A DNA stretch of 64,000 nucleotides from Methylobacterium sp. 17Sr1-1 (GCF_003173775.1 NZ_CP029552.1:397001-461000), one strand, 5' to 3'; shown: positions 1 through 11,367, numbered from the stretch's first letter. Numbers and translations: made by a program. Notes: generated by a model from the letters alone, not told the origin.

Positions 1-43
1 CGAGCTGCCGCTTCCGGGCGGAGCCGCACCTGTTGTGAGGTTC

Positions 44-156
44 TCTCCCCTCCCCCTTGTGGGGAGGGGCCGGGGGTGGGGGTGGTGCCGCGTAAAGCTG
101 AGCGGTGCCTCCTGCATCACCCCCACCCCTGACCCCTCCCCACAAGGGGGAGGGGA
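44..156. repeat. Intergenic inverted repeat, family A copy 1
   Basis: The left arm (CCCCTCCCCCTTGTGGGG) is mirrored by a right arm ending in CCCCACAAGGGGGAGGGG, so the element can fold into a long hairpin about 110 bases long. A near-identical element lies at 12795-12907. Bases 1-43 before it contain no assignable gene; a reading frame ending in TGA at 36-38 could be the tail of an upstream gene, but it is too short to identify. Confidence 0.85.
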
Positions 157-181
157 AGGCCCGTTTGTAACCCGAGTCTCC

Positions 182-931
182 ATGCCCACAGCCCTCGCCC
201 TCTCGCCCCATCTCGACGACGCCGCCTTCTCCTGCGGCGGCACCCTGGCGCAGCTCGCGCACGGGGGCTGGCGGGTGGTGATGGTGACGCTGCTCACCGC
301 CAGCGTCCCCGATCCGGCCGGCTTCGCGCTGGCCTGCCAGCTCGACAAGGGGCTCGGGCCGGAGGTCGACTACATGGCCCTGCGCCGGGACGAGGACCGG
401 GCGGCCGCCGACGCGCTCGGGATCGGCCCGCCCGTCCACGTCGCGCTCCGGGAGGCGCCGCATCGCGGCTACGCCTCGGCGCCCGAGCTCTTCGCCGGCA
501 CCCGGCCCGACGACCCGCTCGCCGACGACCTCGCCCCGGTCCTTGCCCGCCTGATGGACGAGGGAGCGCCCGACCTGCTGCTGGCACCGCAGGGGGTGGG
601 CGGCCACGTCGATCACGTCCAGCTGGTCCGCGCGCTCACCGCCCTCGCCCCGGCCTGCCCGGTCCTGTGGTGGCGCGACTTCCCCTACACCGTGCGCCAT
701 CCCGACCCGAAGGAGCCGTTCCGCGACACCTTCGCGGGGCTGCCCACGATCACCGTGCGCCTGTCCCCGGACGAGGAGGCGGCCAAGCACGCGGCCTGCG
801 CGGCCTACACGAGCCAGATCGGCTTCCAGTTCGGCGGTCCCGACGGCCTCGCCCAGCGCCTGGACGCCGAGGGCGCGCGCGAGCACTTCCGCCTCGCCGG
901 CGCCGTGCCGGACGGGCTCATCCTCGCGTGA
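182..931 (+). CDS. PIG-L family deacetylase
   Basis: This 249-residue protein resembles PIG-L/LmbE zinc deacetylases, which remove acetyl groups from N-acetylglucosamine-type sugars or related amides. The family metal motif appears as SPHLDDAAFSCGG at residues 8-20, and a second metal-site histidine pair appears as GGHVDH (H142 and H145). An open frame continues upstream into the family A repeat, but the ATG at 182 places the core strand LALSPHLDD right at the N-terminus, as is usual. The stop codon overlaps the GTG of the next gene by four bases (928-931), so the two genes are probably translationally coupled. The substrate is unknown. A role in modifying a glycan or glycolipid is possible, but nothing nearby proves it. 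Confidence 0.85.
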   Translation: MPTALALSPHLDDAAFSCGGTLAQLAHGGWRVVMVTLLTASVPDPAGFALACQLDKGLGPEVDYMALRRDEDRAAADALGIGPPVHVALREAPHRGYASAPELFAGTRPDDPLADDLAPVLARLMDEGAPDLLLAPQGVGGHVDHVQLVRALTALAPACPVLWWRDFPYTVRHPDPKEPFRDTFAGLPTITVRLSPDEEAAKHAACAAYTSQIGFQFGGPDGLAQRLDAEGAREHFRLAGAVPDGLILA

Positions 932-1557
932 GCGGCGGGCCGGCCACTCCGAAAAGCCTGGCCGATCCCGGCGCCGTCGCGGCGCGCCATGCCCTCGTCG
1001 CGGCGAGCCCCCACCTCGCCCCCTTGCGCCGCCTCGCCGAGCGGATCCGGGCCGAGCAGGACCGGCCGGTGCCCGAGGCCGATCCCCTCGACGGCGGCGT
1101 GAATGCCCGCCTGCTGCTGCTGCTCGAGACCCCGGGCCCGGCGACCGGCCGCACCGCCTTCGTCTCGCGCGACAACCCGACCGGCACCGCCGCCAACCTG
1201 TTCCGCTTCTTAGGCCAGGCCGGCATCCCGCGCGCCGACACCCTGATCTGGAACGCCGTGCCGTGGGTGATCCACGCCCCCGGTGCCCGGAACCGGGCGC
1301 CGCGGACCGGAGAGATCCGGGCGGCCCGGGCCTACCTGCCGCCGCTCGTCGCCCTGATGCCGGACCTCGCGGTCGTCGTCCTGTCCGGCCGGGTCTCCCA
1401 GCTTCTGGCGCCGGACCTCGCCGAGGCGCGGCCCGGCCTGCCGGTGGTGGCGATCCCGCATCCGAGCCCGACCTATGTCTGCACCAGCCCGTCGGTGTCG
1501 CAGCGCATCTTTGCGGGCCTCGCCGAGGCGGCCCGCCACCTCGGACTCCCCGGCTGA
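928..1557 (+). CDS. Uracil-DNA glycosylase superfamily protein
   Basis: This 209-residue protein looks like a member of the uracil-DNA glycosylase superfamily. Near residue 60 the segment LLLLETPGP takes the place of the family's first active-site motif. It is followed by SRDNPTG, WNAVPW and, near the C-terminus, IPHPSP, which corresponds to the HPS-type substrate-binding motif. The likely role is recognition of damaged or deaminated bases, although many members of this divergent branch have no shown activity. I place the start at GTG 928 because it overlaps the preceding stop by four bases. Longer upstream extension would run through the deacetylase gene in another frame. Confidence 0.7.
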   Translation: MSGGPATPKSLADPGAVAARHALVAASPHLAPLRRLAERIRAEQDRPVPEADPLDGGVNARLLLLLETPGPATGRTAFVSRDNPTGTAANLFRFLGQAGIPRADTLIWNAVPWVIHAPGARNRAPRTGEIRAARAYLPPLVALMPDLAVVVLSGRVSQLLAPDLAEARPGLPVVAIPHPSPTYVCTSPSVSQRIFAGLAEAARHLGLPG

Positions 1558-1725
1558 TGTGGGACTGCCGCATGGTCCGGCTGGTCATTCGCCGGCAGAG
1601 GGCCTACATGGCCCCTCATGCGAGCGGGGCTCGGTCGGAGTGCCGCCGGGCACTCATGTGCGCGAGCCTGGCCGCGATCGGCCGCGGGCTCGCGCCGGCG
1701 ACCAGCGGGGTCTGACGCCGACGCG

Positions 1726-2862
1726 ATGAATTTCGCCACGCAGGACAACAACCTCGCGCAGGCCAAGCCCCTGCGCGACGGCGGCGCCGGGACGCCGCGC
1801 GACGAGGATCCTGCCGGACAGGATCCGGGCCGCGATCCCGCGCCTCAAGACCCGCAGCACGACCCGCAGGCCGCGCGCCAGGCCCGCCACCGGCGCCGCT
1901 ACGCCTGGATCGGCACGCTCGCCAGCGTGGTGCTGTTCGTCATCTCCCTCGGGGTGCTGGGCAAGCTCGTCTCCACCGTCACCTGGGCGGAGCTGCGCAC
2001 CGCCTTCCTGGCGGCGACGCCGAACCAGATCGGGATCGCCATCGCGCTCGTCGTGGTGAGCTACCTGTTCCTCACCTGCTACGACGCCCTGGCCCTGCGC
2101 CAGCTCAAGCTGAGGGTGCCCTACCGCACCACCGCGCTCGCCTCCTTCACCAGCTACGCGGTGAGCTTCAACCTCGGCTTCCCGCTGCTCACCGCCGGCA
2201 CGGTGCGCTACTGGATCTATTCGGGGCAGGGCCTGAGCCCGGGGCGCATCGCGGCGCTCACCATCGTCGCCGGCTTCACCTTCTGGCTCGGCATGGGGGC
2301 GGTGCTCGGCATCAGCCTGATCCGCGAGGCCGAGCCGCTCTCGCACCTCACCTATACCAGCGTCCTGTTCAACCAGGGGCTCGGTGTCGCGACGCTCGCC
2401 GCGGTGGTCGCCTACCTCGCCTGGGTCTCGGTCAGGCGTCGCAGCGTCAAGGTGCGGGGCTGGCGCCTGGAACTGCCGGGCCTCAAGCTCTCCCTGAGCC
2501 AGATGCTCGTCGGCGCCGGCGACGTCTGCGCGGCCGCCGGCGTGCTCTACGTGCTGCTGCCGGCCGGCCACGGCGTCAGCTTCGAGGCCTTCGTGGCGAT
2601 CTACGTGCTCGCTGCGATGCTCGGCATCGCCAGCCACGCGCCGGGCGGGCTCGGGGTGTTCGAGGCCACGGTGCTGCTCGCCCTCTCCGGCCTGCCGCGG
2701 GAATCGGTGCTCGGCGCGCTGCTGCTGTTCCGGGTCTGCTACTACCTGATCCCGTTCGTGGTGGCGCTCGCGGCCCTCGGCGCCTATGAGATCGCCAAGC
2801 GGGCGCGCCTCACCCCGCGGGAGGCGCCCGACGATGATGCCGAGAGCGACCCGACGCCCTGA
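1726..2862 (+). CDS. Lysylphosphatidylglycerol synthase TM / flippase-like membrane protein
   Basis: The 378-residue product has a charged, proline-rich cytoplasmic tail of about 55 residues, followed by about eight hydrophobic segments. It matches the UPF0104 family (lysylphosphatidylglycerol synthase transmembrane region). Typical family features are SYLFLTCYDALALRQL, FNLGFPLLTAGTVRYW and the SHAPGGLGVFE motif near residue 310. Stand-alone members without the aminoacyl-transferase domain are thought to flip lipids or lipid-linked sugars, but the substrate here is unknown. The ATG at 1726 is the first good start after a 168-base gap in which I see no gene. The 3' end overlaps the histidine kinase gene by 29 bases, which suggests co-transcription. 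Confidence 0.85.
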   Translation: MNFATQDNNLAQAKPLRDGGAGTPRDEDPAGQDPGRDPAPQDPQHDPQAARQARHRRRYAWIGTLASVVLFVISLGVLGKLVSTVTWAELRTAFLAATPNQIGIAIALVVVSYLFLTCYDALALRQLKLRVPYRTTALASFTSYAVSFNLGFPLLTAGTVRYWIYSGQGLSPGRIAALTIVAGFTFWLGMGAVLGISLIREAEPLSHLTYTSVLFNQGLGVATLAAVVAYLAWVSVRRRSVKVRGWRLELPGLKLSLSQMLVGAGDVCAAAGVLYVLLPAGHGVSFEAFVAIYVLAAMLGIASHAPGGLGVFEATVLLALSGLPRESVLGALLLFRVCYYLIPFVVALAALGAYEIAKRARLTPREAPDDDAESDPTP

Positions 2863-4240
2863 CGCCGACGGCTCGCTCGACGACGCGCCGCCCGACGGTC
2901 CGACGATGCCGCCGTTCCTGCCCGGCGCCTCCGGCGCCCTCACCTCCGCCCGGCGGGCGGCCTGGCGAGGGGCGCTCGTCGCCGTGCTGGTGTTCTTCGC
3001 CATCCATGCCTGGCACCACGGGTTCGACCTCGGCACCGGGCTCGCCGGCCTCGTCGCGCTGCTGGCCGGCGGCCTCGCGGCCGCGCCGCGCCGGGGCGAG
3101 CCGGTGGCGCGCTCCGAAGCCGCGCCGGGCCGGGGCCGCCACGGCCTCGCCGAGGCCCTGCTCGCCAACATTCCCGACCCCGTCATCCTGATCGACCGCC
3201 GCTCCCTGGTGATCGAGTCGAACGCCGCCGCCCGGGCGCTCCTGCCGTCCCTGCGGCCCCGCCACCCGCTCTCCTTCGCGCTCCGCGACCCCGACGTGCT
3301 GGACGGCATCGAGACGGTGTTGCGCACCGGCGAGCCCCTGAAGACGGTCTACTCGCCGCGGGTGCCGACCGACCGCACCTTCGAGGTGCAGATCGGCGCC
3401 ATGCAGGGCGGCGAGGCCGGGCGGGCCGGGCCGAACGTGGTGCTCTTCCTGCGCGACCTCACCTCGGCCCAGCGCCTGGAGACGATGCGGGTCGACTTCG
3501 TCGCCAATGCCAGCCACGAGCTGCGCACGCCGCTCGCCTCGCTGCTCGGCTTCATCGAGACCCTGCAGGGTCCGGCCCGGGACGACGCCAAGGCGCGCGA
3601 GCGCTTCCTCGGCATCATGCGGGTCCAGGCCCTGCGCATGACCCGGCTGATCGACGACCTCCTGTCGCTCTCGCGCATCGAGCTGCGCGCCCACGTGCCG
3701 CCGACGCAAGCGGTCGATGTCGGTCCGCTCGCCCGCCAGATCGCCGACGCGCTCGGAGTCATCGCCCGCGAGCGCGGCGTCGCCATCGCGCTCGATGCCG
3801 CGCCGGGGCCGCACCGCGTGCTCGGCGACCGGGACGAGATCCTGCGGGTGATCGAGAACCTGGTCGAGAACGCCGTCAAGTACGGCGGCGAGGGCGGCCG
3901 GGTCGACGTGCGGCTCGCGACCCTGCCGGCGGAGGACGGACGGCCGCCGCAGGTCGAGATCGCGGTGCGCGACGAGGGCCCGGGCATCGCCCCCGAGCAC
4001 CTGCCGCGCCTGACCGAGCGGTTCTACCGGGTCGACGCCGCATCGAGCCGCCAGCAGGGCGGTACGGGCCTCGGCCTCGCCATCGTCAAGCACATTCTCA
4101 ACCGCCATCGCGGCCGGCTGGTGATCGAGAGCACCCCGGGGGAGGGGGCGACCTTCCGCGCCGTGATCCCGGCGCACGGCGAGACCCGGAAGGAGGCCGG
4201 CCCCGATCAGGGGCAGGCGACGAGCAGGCGCCCGGTATAG
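2834..4240 (+). CDS. phoR: PhoR-type sensor histidine kinase
   Basis: This 468-residue protein has one or two membrane segments near residues 35-75, a PAS-like domain, and then the two kinase domains. The phosphoacceptor H-box is NASHELRTPLASLLGF with His228. The ATP-binding boxes are NLVENAVKYG (N), DEGPGIAPEHL (G1) and GGTGLGLAIVKH (G2). This arrangement and the PAS/HisKA spacing are those of PhoR, the phosphate-starvation sensor. The usual partners phoB, pstSCAB and phoU are not adjacent, so phoR is assigned by similarity only. ATGs at 2834, 2837 and 2906 are all possible starts; I use the first. The 3' end overlaps the convergent DUF1007 gene by 34 bases. Confidence 0.85.
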   Translation: MMPRATRRPDADGSLDDAPPDGPTMPPFLPGASGALTSARRAAWRGALVAVLVFFAIHAWHHGFDLGTGLAGLVALLAGGLAAAPRRGEPVARSEAAPGRGRHGLAEALLANIPDPVILIDRRSLVIESNAAARALLPSLRPRHPLSFALRDPDVLDGIETVLRTGEPLKTVYSPRVPTDRTFEVQIGAMQGGEAGRAGPNVVLFLRDLTSAQRLETMRVDFVANASHELRTPLASLLGFIETLQGPARDDAKARERFLGIMRVQALRMTRLIDDLLSLSRIELRAHVPPTQAVDVGPLARQIADALGVIARERGVAIALDAAPGPHRVLGDRDEILRVIENLVENAVKYGGEGGRVDVRLATLPAEDGRPPQVEIAVRDEGPGIAPEHLPRLTERFYRVDAASSRQQGGTGLGLAIVKHILNRHRGRLVIESTPGEGATFRAVIPAHGETRKEAGPDQGQATSRRPV

Positions 4241-4845
4241 TCGGCGGCCGCTGCCGCCGCGGCGCCCGGCGTGCCGGTGGCCTCCCCGTCGGGGATCAGC
4301 TGCTCGCCCTCCTTCGCCTGCTGGGGCGGCCGGGTGAACTTGAGCACGCAATCCGATCCGCCCGACAGCCGGACCGCCTCGCCAGGCGGGAAGCCGAAGG
4401 CGACGTAGAAGTCCGGATCGTCGAAGCTCATCACCAGATTGCGCACCGGGCCGGCGGGCCCCTGCGGCACCAGGGTGAAGTCGAAGGTGAGTCGGCCGCC
4501 GGAGAAGCTCGCCTTCGGGGCGGGCCCGCCCTTCAGCGCCAGCGGGCGGCCGTTGAGCTTCCCTTGCGTGAAATACGCGGTCTCGGCCATCGCCTCCAGG
4601 CGCTCGGCCGCCATCGCGTCGAGCTTGGGCTGATCGGGCACGCCGTCGCGCTTCGAATCGAGGTTCAGCACCGCGAAGGCGGAGTATTCCGGATCGAAGG
4701 TCCAGGATTCGCGGACCGCCACGAGGTTGCGCTTCGGGTCGAGCACCAGCTCGGCCCGGGCCTGCACCCAGACATGCGGATGCGCCAGCGCCGTCCCCGC
4801 CCCGCCGCACAGCACCGCCAAAGCCGCCACAACCCGCCCGATCAT
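4207..4845 (-). CDS. DUF1007 family periplasmic protein
   Basis: The 212-residue product begins with a signal peptide (residues 1-24, ending near GTALAHP). It continues with the DUF1007 hallmark [13 protein letters not shown]. Family members are often encoded beside nickel or cobalt exporters and are thought to bind metal in the periplasm through the N-terminal His residues exposed after cleavage. Here the neighbour is the copper ATPase CopA, transcribed divergently from a 164-base gap, so a link to copper or nickel homeostasis is a reasonable inference. I chose the ATG at 4845 because it puts the signal peptide at the N-terminus; an upstream extension to 5019 has no signal-like features and overlaps copA. 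Confidence 0.8.
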   Translation of the reverse strand: MIGRVVAALAVLCGGAGTALAHPHVWVQARAELVLDPKRNLVAVRESWTFDPEYSAFAVLNLDSKRDGVPDQPKLDAMAAERLEAMAETAYFTQGKLNGRPLALKGGPAPKASFSGGRLTFDFTLVPQGPAGPVRNLVMSFDDPDFYVAFGFPPGEAVRLSGGSDCVLKFTRPPQQAKEGEQLIPDGEATGTPGAAAAAAADYTGRLLVACP

Positions 4846-5009
4846 CGCCCGCTCCCGCTCGATCGTGTCCCGGAGGTTTCCCGAGGCAGCCCGCCGCGCT
4901 CTGCGGCCCGAGCACGGCGAAACCATGTTCGCGATGCAGGGCGCGGCGGCGATCGCGGCCGTGTCGCGGAGGCGCACCGCACCCCACATCAGATCCGGGA
5001 GACCGCACC

Positions 5010-7421
<2,412 letters not shown>

Positions 7422-7475
7422 GAGCCCGCGTCATTGGCCTATCCGGTTGGACTCTCCGAACGACACACCCTCCGC

Positions 7476-7612
7476 GTCATTCCGGGGCCGCGAAAGCGGA
7501 GCCCGGAATCCAGAGCCGCGGATGGTTCAGAAACGAGCGAACGGCCTTCTGCTTCATTCTGCACAACTTGCGTGTCTCGATTCCGGGCTCCGCTGTGCGG
7601 CCCCGGAATGAC
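7476..7612. repeat. Intergenic inverted repeat, family B copy 1
   Basis: The left arm GTCATTCCGGGGCCGCG is mirrored by a right arm ending in CGGCCCCGGAATGAC, about 137 bases apart end to end. Similar elements occur at 39782-39817 (a short version with the arms nearly fused) and 53203-53342. The element fills most of the 273-base gap between copA and the GntR gene. Short open frames here are read-through of the repeat and are not genes. Confidence 0.85.
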
Positions 7613-7694
7613 ACGGAGGATTTGAATCCTGTAGAGTGATCGCGGCTCCGGACTGACGAGGTGGATGTCGACTCCGTCGAGCCGACTCCGATCC

Positions 7695-8501
7695 TCAGCG
7701 CTCCCCCTCGGCCCCCGCCCCCTTCCGCCGCACCGCGACGCTGCCGCCGTTCAACCGGCGCAGCGACACCTGCAGCCGGGCCTCCGCCGCCTTGATCTCG
7801 GTGAGCGCCTGGTGGGTGTAGTGGATATGCGTCTCGGCCGCCTCGCCCGCCGCCTCGACGTCGCCGGCCATCACGCTCTCGTAGATCGCCCGGTGCTGGG
7901 CGCGCAGGCGGTCGCGGGTCTCCGGGCGGGCAAAGAGCTTCTCGCGGTTCTCGATCACGCCCTGGCGCAGCATTCCCGACAGGGCCCGCATCGTGTGCAG
8001 CACCACGAGGTTGTGGCTCGCCTCGTAGACCGCGACGTGGAGATCGATGTCGGCCTCGGCCTCCTCCTGGTGCACGCCCTGCTCGTGGGCGCGGTCGATC
8101 CGCGCCAGGCAGGCGGTGAGCCGGTCGCGGTCGACCGCGTTGGCCCGGGCGGCGGCGAGCCGCGCCGCCATCCGCTCCGTCGTCGCCCGGAACTCCAGGT
8201 AGTCGTCCACCACCTCGGCATGGGAGGCAATGAGGGCGATCAGCGGATCGGTGATCTCGCGGCCGAGCGGCGCCACGGCGCGTCCGCTCCCCGAGGCGAC
8301 GAGCAGGCCCTCCTCCTCAAGGATCTTCATGCCCTGCCGCAGGGTGGGGCGCGACACGTTCAGGCGCTGCGCCAGGTCGCGCTCCGGCAGCAGCAGGTCG
8401 CCGGGGCTGAGCGAGCCTTCGAGGATCAGGTCCTTGAGGTGGCGGGCCGTGCCCTCCGCCACGCTGCCGCCCTTGATCGGATCCTGCTCCATTCCGCGCA
8501 T
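7695..8501 (-). CDS. GntR/FadR-family transcriptional regulator (LldR-like)
   Basis: The 268-residue protein has an N-terminal winged helix-turn-helix (residues about 20-85, with LLLPERDLAQRLNVSRPTLRQG) and a C-terminal all-helical FCD ligand domain. The FCD domain has the expected metal-type residues in EADIDLHVAVYEASHN, RAQHRAIYES and AAETHIHYTH. Such regulators bind small organic acids. Its gene is divergent from an L-lactate-type dehydrogenase gene, which suggests control of that gene by lactate or another 2-hydroxy acid, as in LldR. ATGs at 8501 and 8492 are both possible; 8501 follows a G-rich sequence. A palindrome at 8566-8582 lies in the shared promoter region. Confidence 0.85.
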   Translation of the reverse strand: MRGMEQDPIKGGSVAEGTARHLKDLILEGSLSPGDLLLPERDLAQRLNVSRPTLRQGMKILEEEGLLVASGSGRAVAPLGREITDPLIALIASHAEVVDDYLEFRATTERMAARLAAARANAVDRDRLTACLARIDRAHEQGVHQEEAEADIDLHVAVYEASHNLVVLHTMRALSGMLRQGVIENREKLFARPETRDRLRAQHRAIYESVMAGDVEAAGEAAETHIHYTHQALTEIKAAEARLQVSLRRLNGGSVAVRRKGAGAEGER

Positions 8502-8565
8502 CCCCCCATCCGCGCCGCAGGCCTGACTGTAGTGCGGGCAAACGCGTTTTCCAATTGACCGCCGC

Positions 8566-8582
8566 GGTAAAGTTATTTTACC
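8566..8582. promoter_or_regulatory. Candidate operator palindrome between lldR-like and lldD-like genes
   Basis: GGTAAA and TTTACC form perfect six-base arms around a five-base spacer in the AT-richer part of the 270-base divergent gap (8502-8771). Its place, 64 bases from the regulator start, fits an operator for the GntR/FadR-family protein, but binding is not shown. The remaining gap from about 8600 to 8771 is GC-rich and holds no other feature I can support. Confidence 0.45.
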
Positions 8583-8771
8583 ACGCCTCTACCTCCCAAA
8601 GTGAAGATCGAAGTCCTGGGGCCTGGCCGCGCGGGAGCGGCCCGCCCGACCCTGCACCGCCCGTCACCGCGCCGGTGCACGGATTGCCATGCCGGCCCGG
8701 GGCTGTCCGCCCCCGGCCCACCGTCCGGCCTCCCGCGCCTGCGGGACACGAGCCCCGATGCGAGAGCCCCG

Positions 8772-9923
8772 ATGCGCCTCACCGATTGCCACAGCTTCCA
8801 CGATTTCCGCCGCATGGCGAAAAGCCGCCTGCCCGGCCCGATCTTCGACTACATCGACGGCGGCGCCGACGACGAGACCACCTTGCGGCGCAACACGGCG
8901 GCCTTCGAGGCCTGCGACCTCGTCCCCAATGTCCTGCGCGGCGTCAGCGAGGTCGACCTGTCGGTGACGGTGATGGGCCAGCGCCTCGCGCTCCCGGTCT
9001 ATTGCTCGCCCACCGCCCTGCAGCGGCTCTTCCACCACGAGGGCGAGCGGGCGGTGGCGGCGGCGGCCGGCCAGTTCGGCACGATGTTCGGCGTCTCCTC
9101 CCTCGGCACGGTCAGCCTGGAGGAGGCGCGCCGGATCAGCAGCGGCCCGCAGGTCTACCAGTTCTACTTCCACAAGGATCGCGGCCTGAACCGCGAGATG
9201 ATGGCCCGCGCCAAGCAGGCCGGCATCGAGGTGATGATGCTGACCGTCGACAGCATCACCGGCGGCAACCGCGAGCGCGACAAGCGCACCGGCTTCGCGA
9301 TTCCGTTCCGGCTGACCCTCGCCGGCATGGCGCAGTTCGCCCTGAAACCCGCCTGGGGCATCAACTACGTCACCCACGAGCGCTTCCGCCTGCCGCAGCT
9401 CGAGAACCACATCGCCATGGATGGCGGCGCCCTCTCGATCAGCCGCTACTTCACCGAGATGCTCGACCCGGCCATGACCTGGGACGACGTCGCCGCGATG
9501 GTGCGCGACTGGGGCGGCCAGTTCTGCCTCAAGGGCGTGATGTCGGTGGAGGACGCGAAACGCGCGGTCGCGATCGGCTGCACCGGCATCGTGCTGTCGA
9601 ACCACGGCGGGCGCCAGCTCGACGGCTCGCGCTCCGCCTTCGACCAGCTCGCCGAGATCGTCGATGCGGTCGGCGACCAGATCGACGTCATCATGGATGG
9701 CGGCGTGCAGCGCGGCACCCACGTGCTGAAGGCGCTGGCGCTCGGCGCCAAGGCGGTGGGCCTCGGCCGCTACTACCTCTTCCCGCTCGCGGCCGCCGGC
9801 CGGCCCGGCGTCGAGCGGGCGCTCGGGCTGATGCGGGCCGAGATCGAGCGCGACATGAAGCTGATGGGCTGCACCGCGATCGACCAGCTCAGCCGCGAAA
9901 GCCTGCGCTTCACCCGCGGGTGA
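8772..9923 (+). CDS. lldD: FMN-dependent 2-hydroxy-acid (L-lactate type) dehydrogenase
   Basis: This 383-residue enzyme belongs to the FMN-dependent alpha-hydroxy-acid oxidase/dehydrogenase family, which oxidises L-lactate and related acids to 2-oxo acids. Visible landmarks are FDYIDGGADDETTLRRN near the N-terminus, YQFYFHKDRG, the substrate-binding YFTEMLDPAMTWDD region, the catalytic SNHGGRQLDGS motif with the active-site His, and IMDGGVQRGTHVLKALALGA for FMN phosphate. The length is typical for LldD. I chose the ATG at 8772; upstream extension to 8601 gives a non-family sequence. It is divergent from the GntR regulator. Substrate specificity among L-lactate, mandelate and glycolate cannot be decided from sequence alone. 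Confidence 0.9.
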   Translation: MRLTDCHSFHDFRRMAKSRLPGPIFDYIDGGADDETTLRRNTAAFEACDLVPNVLRGVSEVDLSVTVMGQRLALPVYCSPTALQRLFHHEGERAVAAAAGQFGTMFGVSSLGTVSLEEARRISSGPQVYQFYFHKDRGLNREMMARAKQAGIEVMMLTVDSITGGNRERDKRTGFAIPFRLTLAGMAQFALKPAWGINYVTHERFRLPQLENHIAMDGGALSISRYFTEMLDPAMTWDDVAAMVRDWGGQFCLKGVMSVEDAKRAVAIGCTGIVLSNHGGRQLDGSRSAFDQLAEIVDAVGDQIDVIMDGGVQRGTHVLKALALGAKAVGLGRYYLFPLAAAGRPGVERALGLMRAEIERDMKLMGCTAIDQLSRESLRFTRG

Positions 9924-9962
9924 TCCGACGCCGCGGGCTTGCCAGCCCGCGGCGCGAATTCG

Positions 9963-11051
9963 TCAGGCGCGGATGGCGTCGAGCCCCTTCCAGTCGAAGG
10001 CGATGCCGTGGCCCGGCCGGTCGGGCGCCACCGCGAAGCCCTCCGCGATCGCCAGCGGCTCGGCGATGTAGGCGTCGAGCCCGAAGCCGTGCGCCTCCAG
10101 GTAGGAGCGGTTGGGCGCCGCTGCGAGCAGGTGCACCGTCACGTCGTGCGCCCCGTGCGAGGTGACCGGCAGGTTGAAGGCCTCCGCCAGGTGGGCGATC
10201 TTCATGAACGGGGTCACGCCGCCGCAATTGGTGACGTCCGGCTCCGGATAGGTGACGCCGCCCGAAGCGATCAGCTGCTTGAAGTCCCACAGGGAGCGCA
10301 GGTTCTCGCCCGCGGCGATCGGCAATCCGCCCTCGCGCACGACGCGAGCCTGGCCGGCGACGTCGTCGGGGATGACCGGTTCTTCCAGCCAGAACGGCTC
10401 GAAGGGCTGGAGGGCGCGGGCGGCGCGGATCGCCTCGTCGGCGCTCCAGCGCATGTTGGCGTCGACCATCAGGGGAAAGCCGTCGCCGAGATGCTCGCGC
10501 ATCGCCCGCACCCGCTCGACATCCTCGGAGAGGCGTGGCCGCCCGACCTTCATCTTGATCGCGCGAAAGCCCTTCCTCAGGTTGTCGTCGGTCTGGCGGA
10601 GCAACTGGTCGAGGGGCAGCTGAAGGTCGATGCCGCCGGCGTAGCACGGCACCTTGGGATCGTGGCCGCCGAGCAAGGTCCAGAGCGGCTGGGCGAGGCG
10701 CTTCGCCTTCAGGTCCCACAACGCCATGTCGATCGCGGACTGCGCCAGCACCGCCGCGCCGCCGCGGCCGCCGTAATGCTGGCCCCACCAGATCCGCTGC
10801 CACAGCTGCTCGATCCGGTCGGCCTCCTGCCCGACGATCTGCTCGGGCACGTCGCGCCGCAGGATCGCGTCGATCGCCGCGCCGTTGCGGCCGCAGGTAT
10901 AGGTGTAGCCGATCCCTTCCGCGCCGTCCGCGTCGCGCAACACCACGGTGTTGAGCTCGAAGGCCGGCATGTCGCCGTGCATGCTGTCGCTGAGGGTCAC
11001 CGCCAGCGGCACGCGGTAGTAGCCGGCCTCCAGCGAAACGATGCGGGGCAT
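9963..11051 (-). CDS. Mandelate racemase/muconate lactonizing enzyme family protein
   Basis: The 362-residue protein is an enolase-superfamily enzyme that abstracts a proton alpha to a carboxylate, typically racemising or dehydrating sugar acids. The KxK base motif is Lys166-Met-Lys168 in AIKMKVG. The metal ligands are Asp197 (VDANMRW), Glu223 (LEEP) and Glu249 (GEN), and His299 in TSHG pairs with an Asp in EPDVTNCGG. These residues place it in the mandelate racemase subgroup. The ATG at 11051 has a clear AGGAG sequence ahead of it. It is convergent with lldD and divergent from a sugar ABC importer, so it probably processes the imported sugar acid. The exact substrate is not assignable. Confidence 0.88.
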   Translation of the reverse strand: MPRIVSLEAGYYRVPLAVTLSDSMHGDMPAFELNTVVLRDADGAEGIGYTYTCGRNGAAIDAILRRDVPEQIVGQEADRIEQLWQRIWWGQHYGGRGGAAVLAQSAIDMALWDLKAKRLAQPLWTLLGGHDPKVPCYAGGIDLQLPLDQLLRQTDDNLRKGFRAIKMKVGRPRLSEDVERVRAMREHLGDGFPLMVDANMRWSADEAIRAARALQPFEPFWLEEPVIPDDVAGQARVVREGGLPIAAGENLRSLWDFKQLIASGGVTYPEPDVTNCGGVTPFMKIAHLAEAFNLPVTSHGAHDVTVHLLAAAPNRSYLEAHGFGLDAYIAEPLAIAEGFAVAPDRPGHGIAFDWKGLDAIRA

Positions 11052-11121
11052 GGCGCTCCTCCGATTCTTCGCGACTCGTCGGCCGCTTATCGACACGTTC
11101 GTGTCTCGTTGCGCGCCCTGT

Positions 11122-11274
11122 ATGGTATCCGACGGGTGGATGGTCAAGACAGGAACGCGGAGTCATGTTGAAGACGAGCGCCTGATTATTATGAGATGAA
11201 TTTTTCGATTTGCGCCGCGGCTGTGAGAGGCTGACCCCGTGGCGCGCAATATGATCTCGCTTGACTCATACCAT
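11122..11274. promoter_or_regulatory. Divergent promoter region with paired ATGGTAT half-sites
   Basis: The 316-base gap between the racemase-family gene and the ABC importer (11052-11367) contains ATGGTAT at 11122-11128 and its exact reverse complement ATACCAT at 11268-11274, one near each start. Half-sites of the form TGGTAT occur in operators of GntR-family sugar-acid regulators, so they may mark shared control. TTGACT at 11261 could be a -35 element. All of this is inference. Confidence 0.3.
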
Positions 11275-11367
11275 GTGTTGATTGTCGCCGAATTGCTTCA
11301 GGCGCCGTCCCGTGCTGATATGCCGGCAGACCGCCCGACCAACGGGGCGCCTGGGAGGAATCGATCG

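Noticed and set aside
1..38. 3' end of an upstream gene
   Set aside because: One frame ends in TGA at 36-38, but twelve codons are too few to recognise a product.
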